In this document: positions 59,868 through 64,000 of the stretch, piece after piece
Numbering within the stretch: position 1 is the stretch's first letter
How the letters are laid out: every line of letters begins with the position of its first letter
From: Embleya sp040629175
GTDB taxonomy: Bacteria > Actinomycetota > Actinomycetes > Streptomycetales > Streptomycetaceae
Direction: 5' to 3'
Length of the DNA stretch: 64,000 nt
NCBI RefSeq assembly: GCF_040629175.1
Contig: NZ_JBEXUX010000025.1
Coordinates: 1-64,000, forward strand
Program-made: the position numbers and the translations under genes
Notes under the pieces: generated by a model
Databases searched by the model: none
What the model saw: only the letters and a program-made list of their open reading frames with translations
What the model was told of the DNA's origin: nothing

Positions 59868-60017
59868 GGCTTGAAACGATTCCTTCCCAAGGCCGCTCGG
59901 CGGCCCGGACGGTGACACTCGGCCGGCCACGGTGCGGCGGCCTCGGCGGAGTCTAGACGGGTACTTACTACAGGAACAACGACTACCGACCGCGTGCGTT
60001 CCCGACGCGCACCGGCC

Positions 60018-61106
60018 TTACTCGGTTGCATCCTTACCGGTCACGGCGCCGTTGTCGAACAACACGCTCTGTTGTGCACCGTGCTGCCCGGGCAGCGCGC
60101 CCTGCGGCGGGTTGAGCCCCAGATGCAGCCAGGCCTTCGCGGTGGCCACCCGACCGCGCGGGGTGCGGGCCAGGAAACCGCTGCGGACCAGGAACGGTTC
60201 GGCGACCTCCTCGACCGTCTCGGTCTCCTCGCCGACCGCCACGGCCAGGGTGGACAGGCCCACCGGACCTCCGCCGAACAGGGTGGTCAGCGCCTGCAAC
60301 ACGGCCCGGTCCAGCCGATCCAGGCCCAGCGCGTCCACCTCGTAGACGTCCAGCGCACGCGCGGCGATGTCCCGATCGACCTTGCCGTTCGCCCGGACCT
60401 GGGCGTAGTCGCGGACCCGGCGCAGCAGCCGGTTGGCGATCCGCGGCGTGCCGCGCGAGCGGCCGGCGATCTCGGCGCCGCCCTCGGCGGACAGTTCGAC
60501 GTCGAGCAATCTTGCCGAGCGGTTCAGCACCCGTTCGAGTTCGGCGGGCGCGTAGAAGTCCATGTGGCCGGTGAAGCCGAACCGGTCGCGCAGCGGCGGT
60601 GGCAACAACCCCGCCCGGGTGGTGGCGCCCACCAGGGTGAACGGCGGCAGGTCGAGCGGGATCGCGGTGGCGCCGGGGCCCTTGCCGACGATGATGTCGA
60701 CCCGGAAGTCCTCCATCGCCATGTAGAGCATCTCCTCGGCGGGCCGCGACATCCGGTGGATCTCGTCGAGGAAGAGCACCTCGCCCTCGGACAACGAGGA
60801 CAGGATCGCGGCCAGATCGCCGGCGTGCTGGATCGCCGGGCCGGAGGTGATCCGGATCGGCACCCCCATCTCGGCCGCGATGATCATCGACAGCGTGGTC
60901 TTGCCGAGTCCGGGCGGGCCGGACAGGAGCACGTGATCGGCGGTGCCGCCGCGGCCGAGGGCCGCGGTCAGCACCAGGGACAACTGCTCGCGCACCCGCT
61001 CCTGGCCGATGAACTCGTCCAGGTTCTTCGGCCGCAGCGCGGCCTCGACGGCCTGGTCCTCGCCGTCCGCCTCGGCGGTCACCAGGCGTTCGCCGTCCTG
61101 CGTCAT
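60018..61106 (-). CDS. ruvB: Holliday junction branch migration helicase RuvB
   Basis: Hexameric AAA+ motor that drives branch migration with RuvA. The 362 residues contain VEAALRPKNLDEFIGQERVR, Walker A GPPGLGKTTLS, Walker B LFLDEIHRMSRPAEEMLY, sensor 1 LVGATTRAGLLPPPLRDRF, and the winged-helix C-terminal domain with VGLSTLAVAVGEE and GFLARTPRGRVAT. Length and motifs are normal. It is third in the ruvC-ruvA-ruvB order, 106 bases after ruvA. Confidence 0.97.
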   Translation of the reverse strand: MTQDGERLVTAEADGEDQAVEAALRPKNLDEFIGQERVREQLSLVLTAALGRGGTADHVLLSGPPGLGKTTLSMIIAAEMGVPIRITSGPAIQHAGDLAAILSSLSEGEVLFLDEIHRMSRPAEEMLYMAMEDFRVDIIVGKGPGATAIPLDLPPFTLVGATTRAGLLPPPLRDRFGFTGHMDFYAPAELERVLNRSARLLDVELSAEGGAEIAGRSRGTPRIANRLLRRVRDYAQVRANGKVDRDIAARALDVYEVDALGLDRLDRAVLQALTTLFGGGPVGLSTLAVAVGEETETVEEVAEPFLVRSGFLARTPRGRVATAKAWLHLGLNPPQGALPGQHGAQQSVLFDNGAVTGKDATE

Positions 61107-61212
61107 CGTGTTCCGCCCATGGTCGTGTTCGTGCGGCCTGCGTTCATCCTGCCCGACCCGGGCGACACGGTGTCGTCGCGCCGGACCGGGCCCGGGGGTC
61201 GCCCCCGGCGGC

Positions 61213-61821
61213 TCATCGGCGGTTCAGGCCGCGCAGGGCCGCCTTGAGCAACGCGCCGATGTCGGGCGTGGCCGACGCCTCCGCCTCGGCGGTCACCGAG
61301 ACGACCGCGTCGTCCGCCTCGCGCGTCGCATAGCCCAGGCCGACCAGCGCGGCGTGCAACTGATCCCGCCAACCCGCGCTCACGGGGGCGCCGACGCCGA
61401 GCGCGGCGCCCGTGCCGGTGGGTGCGCCGAGCTTGTCCTTCAGGTCCAGGAGCAACTTCTGCGCGCCCTTGGGGCCGATCCCGGGCACGGCGGTGAGCGC
61501 CTTGGCGTCCTTGCCCGCGACCGCGGCCCGCAGCGCGTCCGGGCTGTAGACCCCGAGCATCGCCAGGGCCAGCTTCGGCCCCACCCCGTTGGCGGTCTGC
61601 AACACCTCGAATGTGCGCTTCTCGTCGTCGTCGGCGAAGCCGAACAGGGTGAGCGAGTCCTCCCGCACCACCAGCGACGTGGCCAGCCGGGCCGCCACGC
61701 CGACGCGCAGCGTGGCCAGCGTGGTGGGCGTGCACTGCACGGCCAGGCCGACCCCGCCGACCTCGACGACGGCGGTGTCCGGGCCGAGGCCGGCCACCGT
61801 TCCGGAGACGAACGCGATCAC
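61213..61821 (-). CDS. ruvA: Holliday junction DNA-binding protein RuvA
   Basis: Tetrameric junction-binding protein. The 202-residue protein begins with the OB domain (IAFVSGTVAGLGPDTAVVEV) and has LTLFGFADDDEKRTFEVL. Two helix-hairpin-helix motifs follow (ANGVGPKLALAMLGVYSP and VPGIGPKGAQKLLLDLKDKL), then a flexible linker and a C-terminal three-helix domain (DIGALLKAALRGLNRR) that contacts RuvB. The GTG start at 61821 lies 67 bases after ruvC. Confidence 0.97.
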   Translation of the reverse strand: MIAFVSGTVAGLGPDTAVVEVGGVGLAVQCTPTTLATLRVGVAARLATSLVVREDSLTLFGFADDDEKRTFEVLQTANGVGPKLALAMLGVYSPDALRAAVAGKDAKALTAVPGIGPKGAQKLLLDLKDKLGAPTGTGAALGVGAPVSAGWRDQLHAALVGLGYATREADDAVVSVTAEAEASATPDIGALLKAALRGLNRR

Positions 61822-61888
61822 CCGAGTGCTCCTGCTTGGCTAGTGGTACGGGGGCCGGCGGCCCGAAGGTCGCTCGGGCCGGGTCCGG

Positions 61889-62437
61889 TCATCGGCGGGT
61901 GCCGCGCGGCAGCCGTGCGGTGGGGGTGCGGGCCGCGGCCACCGCCGCGGCGAGCCGGTCGGAGGCGCCGCCGCGCCAGATGTGACAGATCGCCAGCGCG
62001 ACCGCGTCGGCGGCGTCCGCCGGTTTCGGCGGGCCGTCCAGACGCAGGATACGGGTCACCATCGCACCGATCTGGGCCTTGTCGGCGCGCCCGCTGCCGG
62101 TCACCGCGGCCTTGACCTCGCTCGGCGTGTGCAGCGTCACCGGCAGACCGCGCCGCGCGGCACACACGATCGCCACGGCGGACGCCTGCGCGGTGCCCAT
62201 CACGGTGCTCACGTTGTGCTGGCTGAAGACCCGCTCGACCGCGACGCAGTCCGGTCGGTGCCGGTCCAGCCACTCCTCGATGCCCTGCTCGATGCCCAAC
62301 AGCCGCGCGTCGATCGACGCCTCGGCGGGCGTGCGCACCACGCCCGCCTCGATCATCCGCAGTGGTTTGCCGACCGCGCCGTCGACGACACCGACGCCGC
62401 ATCGGGTCAGACCGGGGTCGACCCCCAAGACCCGCAT
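61889..62437 (-). CDS. ruvC: Crossover junction endodeoxyribonuclease RuvC
   Basis: Resolves Holliday junctions by symmetric nicking. The 182 residues have the catalytic acidic set: Asp7 in RVLGVDPGLTRCG, the glutamate in DCVAVERVFSQHNVS, and the aspartate pair in PADAADAVALAICH. GTAQASAVAIVCAARRGLP and PSEVKAAVTGSGRADKAQ are family blocks. ATG at 62437 was preferred over the longer frame because it gives the RuvC N-terminus and has GAGAGGGG upstream. A yebC-like gene, often found just upstream in actinobacteria, is not present in the remaining sequence. Confidence 0.96.
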   Translation of the reverse strand: MRVLGVDPGLTRCGVGVVDGAVGKPLRMIEAGVVRTPAEASIDARLLGIEQGIEEWLDRHRPDCVAVERVFSQHNVSTVMGTAQASAVAIVCAARRGLPVTLHTPSEVKAAVTGSGRADKAQIGAMVTRILRLDGPPKPADAADAVALAICHIWRGGASDRLAAAVAAARTPTARLPRGTRR

Positions 62438-62776
62438 GCCGCGCCCCTCTCGTCCCGCCTGGCATCGCATCGCCCGGGCGGCGGCGGGCCGGCGTGTTGC
62501 CGACACTCCGCTCCCGCCCCTGCGATCGAGCCGAACCCGCCCGATACGAACATCTGTTCGCCCGACAAACCCTAGTGCAGCCGCGCCGATGCCCTCGGTA
62601 CCGCCACTCCGTGATCACCCGTTCGAGCGACACGTACGCTTGTCCCGGTCGATAACGCCCCGATGACAGCCCTGTGACGATCGTTCCCCAAGCGGCCCGG
62701 TCGCCGCACGGGAGCCCGCACAGGCGACGCTAGGGTCGGTTGGAGACTGCCCCCGCTCGCCGCCCGGAAGGTTTTC
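62438..62776. other. Divergent intergenic region ruvC / mannosyltransferase
   Basis: 339 bases holding the promoters of both divergent genes. It contains an AT-richer patch, GATACGAACATCTGTTCGCCC (62543-62563 area), reminiscent of the actinobacterial LexA box consensus GAAC-N4-GTTC: GAACATCTGTTC matches as GAAC-ATCT-GTTC. This would fit SOS control of ruvCAB. Nothing else was recognised. Confidence 0.55.
62548..62559 (-). promoter_or_regulatory. Putative LexA (SOS) box upstream of ruvC
   Basis: GAACATCTGTTC is a perfect GAAC-N4-GTTC inverted repeat, the core of the LexA site in Gram-positive bacteria and actinomycetes. It lies about 110 bases upstream of the ruvC start codon. Established knowledge: ruvCAB is part of the SOS regulon in several actinobacteria. 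The distance is longer than usual, so a leader is implied. Confidence 0.65.
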
Positions 62777-64000
62777 ATGCCGTCGCCGTCCATGCCGGTC
62801 GCCGAGACCCCGCCGGCCGCCGAGAAGGGTGCGATCAGGATGCCGGGGCGCTCCGACAGCGTCCTCGCCGACGGCCTCGCCGACCGCCTGCGCGCCGGTG
62901 CCGGCGACTTCGCCCGCCGCGCGCGTGCCTCGTTCCGCCCCGCCCGCACGGCGGTGTTCGGCTATCTGATCGCGCGCGCGATCAACCTCGTGGTGCTCGG
63001 CGTGATGGCGTTGGCGGCCGGCAAGCCGTTCTGGTCCATGGTCGGCTCGTGGGACGGCGTCTGGTTCCGCGACATCGCGGACTTCGGCTACGTCGACAAG
63101 ATCCCGGTCTCGCCGGCCGGCAAGCCGTACTGGACCAACGTCGAGTTCTTCCCCGGCTACCCCTGGGCGGTCCGCCTCGTCGGCGACCTCACCGGCCTGT
63201 CCGCGCTCAACGCCGGCATGGTCGTCACCGTCTCGTCCGGCGCGGTCGCGGCCTGGGGGCTGTACGCGCTCGGGCGCGAACTCACCGGCAACCACCGGGT
63301 GGCCACCCTGTTCGCGCTCCTGTGGGGCGTCGCGCCGGGCTCGATGGTGCTCACCATGGTCTACTCCGAGGCGCTGTTCGTGGCCTTCGCGTCCTGGGGC
63401 CTGCTGGCCGTGGTGCGCCGCCGGTGGACCCTGGCCTGCGTGTTGTGCCTGTTCGCCGGCCTGACCCGGAACACCGCGTTCGGCCTGGTCGCGGCGCTGG
63501 GCGTGGCCGCCCTGGCGATCGTGCTGGAGCGGCGCGAGGACGGCACCCGGGTCGGCCTGCTGGCGCCGCAGTCCCGCCGCCCGGTGCTCGCCACCCTGAT
63601 CTCGCCGCTGGCCTGCGTGGGCTTCATCGCCTGGGTGGGCTGGCTGGCCGGGCGGCCCGACGGCTGGGTCTGGATCCAGGACAAGGCGTTCAACCTGCGC
63701 TTCGACGGGGGCATAAGCACCGTCCAGTGGATGGCCAAGTACCTCACCCACCTGGGCCGACCGATCTACGTGGTCTGCACGTTCGTGATCATCCTGTCCG
63801 TGGCACTGATGATCTGGTCCTTTCGGGACCGCCGAATCCCGCTGCCGGTGCACATCTACGGCGGCGTGGTGATGTTCCTGGCGCTGACCACGAGCAACGG
63901 CTGGTTCTTCCACTCCAAGCCGCGCTTCATGTTGCCCGCCTTCACCATCGCGCTGCCGCTGGCCCGGCTGATGGCCAAGTGGCCGCGCGGGCTGGTGATC
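62777..64000 (+). CDS. PIG-V-like membrane mannosyltransferase, 3-prime end outside window
   Basis: An open frame of 408 codons that runs off the right edge without a stop. After a 60-residue charged N-terminus come at least eight hydrophobic helices. The first extracellular loop, GSWDGVWFRDIADFGY, and the next, NVEFFPGYPWAVRLVGDL, carry the acidic residues typical of GT-C polyprenol-phosphate-mannose transferases of the PIG-V family. MVYSEALFVAFASWGLLAVV is another family block. Relatives elongate lipid-linked mannosides or O-mannosylate exported proteins. ATG at 62777 follows GGAAGG. It is divergent from ruvC, with about 340 bases between them. Confidence 0.85.
   Translation, partial: MPSPSMPVAETPPAAEKGAIRMPGRSDSVLADGLADRLRAGAGDFARRARASFRPARTAVFGYLIARAINLVVLGVMALAAGKPFWSMVGSWDGVWFRDIADFGYVDKIPVSPAGKPYWTNVEFFPGYPWAVRLVGDLTGLSALNAGMVVTVSSGAVAAWGLYALGRELTGNHRVATLFALLWGVAPGSMVLTMVYSEALFVAFASWGLLAVVRRRWTLACVLCLFAGLTRNTAFGLVAALGVAALAIVLERREDGTRVGLLAPQSRRPVLATLISPLACVGFIAWVGWLAGRPDGWVWIQDKAFNLRFDGGISTVQWMAKYLTHLGRPIYVVCTFVIILSVALMIWSFRDRRIPLPVHIYGGVVMFLALTTSNGWFFHSKPRFMLPAFTIALPLARLMAKWPRGLVI

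Overview
The window is chromosomal DNA of a very high-GC actinomycete. It most resembles a member of the Streptomycetaceae (Streptomyces, Embleya, Yinghuangia or Kitasatospora-like). The evidence is the strong G/C bias at third codon positions, frequent GTG starts, ATGA/GTGA stop-start overlaps, a DmdR/IdeR-type iron box, rare TTA codons, and a housekeeping gene order that I recall from the Streptomyces coelicolor SCO1493-SCO1520 region. No database was searched. All calls come from reading translations, motifs and gene context.

Layout. (1) 62-11404, minus strand: rpsD, two small membrane-associated DUF proteins, alaS, ruvX, mltG, aroE, a prepilin peptidase, aroC, aroK, aroB and aroQ. This block combines translation, cell-wall and shikimate genes. 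(2) 11566-15130, plus strand: an iron box, a DUF2470 haem-utilisation-like protein, a ThrE-like exporter and an alpha/beta hydrolase. (3) 15194-17746, minus strand: a large FtsX-type permease. Behind it lies about 1 kb without genes, built largely from a degenerate 136-bp tandem repeat. (4) 18728-26216, minus strand: rarA, a VWA protein, two unknown proteins, aspS, hisS and a metallo-hydrolase. (5) 26520-28697, plus strand: a membrane-anchored cyclophilin and a DUF349 protein ending in a strong intrinsic terminator. (6) 28844-49487: an accessory biosynthetic island. (7) 49901-52681: a receptor-like Ser/Thr kinase. (8) 52807-62437, minus strand: ruvC, ruvA, ruvB, yajC, secD, secF, apt and relA. 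(9) From 62777 to the right edge: a partial PIG-V-like membrane mannosyltransferase.

The island is the main discovery. It separates the DUF349 gene from relA, which I remember as close neighbours in Streptomyces. It carries a NarL-type response regulator with a TTA codon and a convergent histidine kinase. Next is an operon phyH-like oxygenase / PEP mutase / phosphonopyruvate decarboxylase / TetR. A second, tightly coupled operon of eleven genes follows: class IV aminotransferase, split transketolase (two subunits, the second with a TTA codon), an enolase paralogue with altered catalytic residues, SDR, AcpS-like PPTase, acyl carrier protein, a 1060-residue GNAT fusion, a GcvT-family protein, a fused ketosynthase-chain length factor, and a second AcpS-like protein. 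A divergent ABC-2 exporter closes the island.

PEP mutase plus decarboxylase is the committed entry to C-P natural products (PEP to phosphonopyruvate to phosphonoacetaldehyde). Coupling it to an ACP-dependent KS-CLF system, a split transketolase and a divergent enolase does not match any phosphonate pathway I know. I infer a hybrid phosphonate / type II fatty-acid-or-polyketide product, exported by the ABC system. The promoters of the long operon and of the exporter share an identical 12-bp AT-rich element, which suggests common control, perhaps by the cluster's TetR protein. The two TTA codons suggest bldA-dependent timing.
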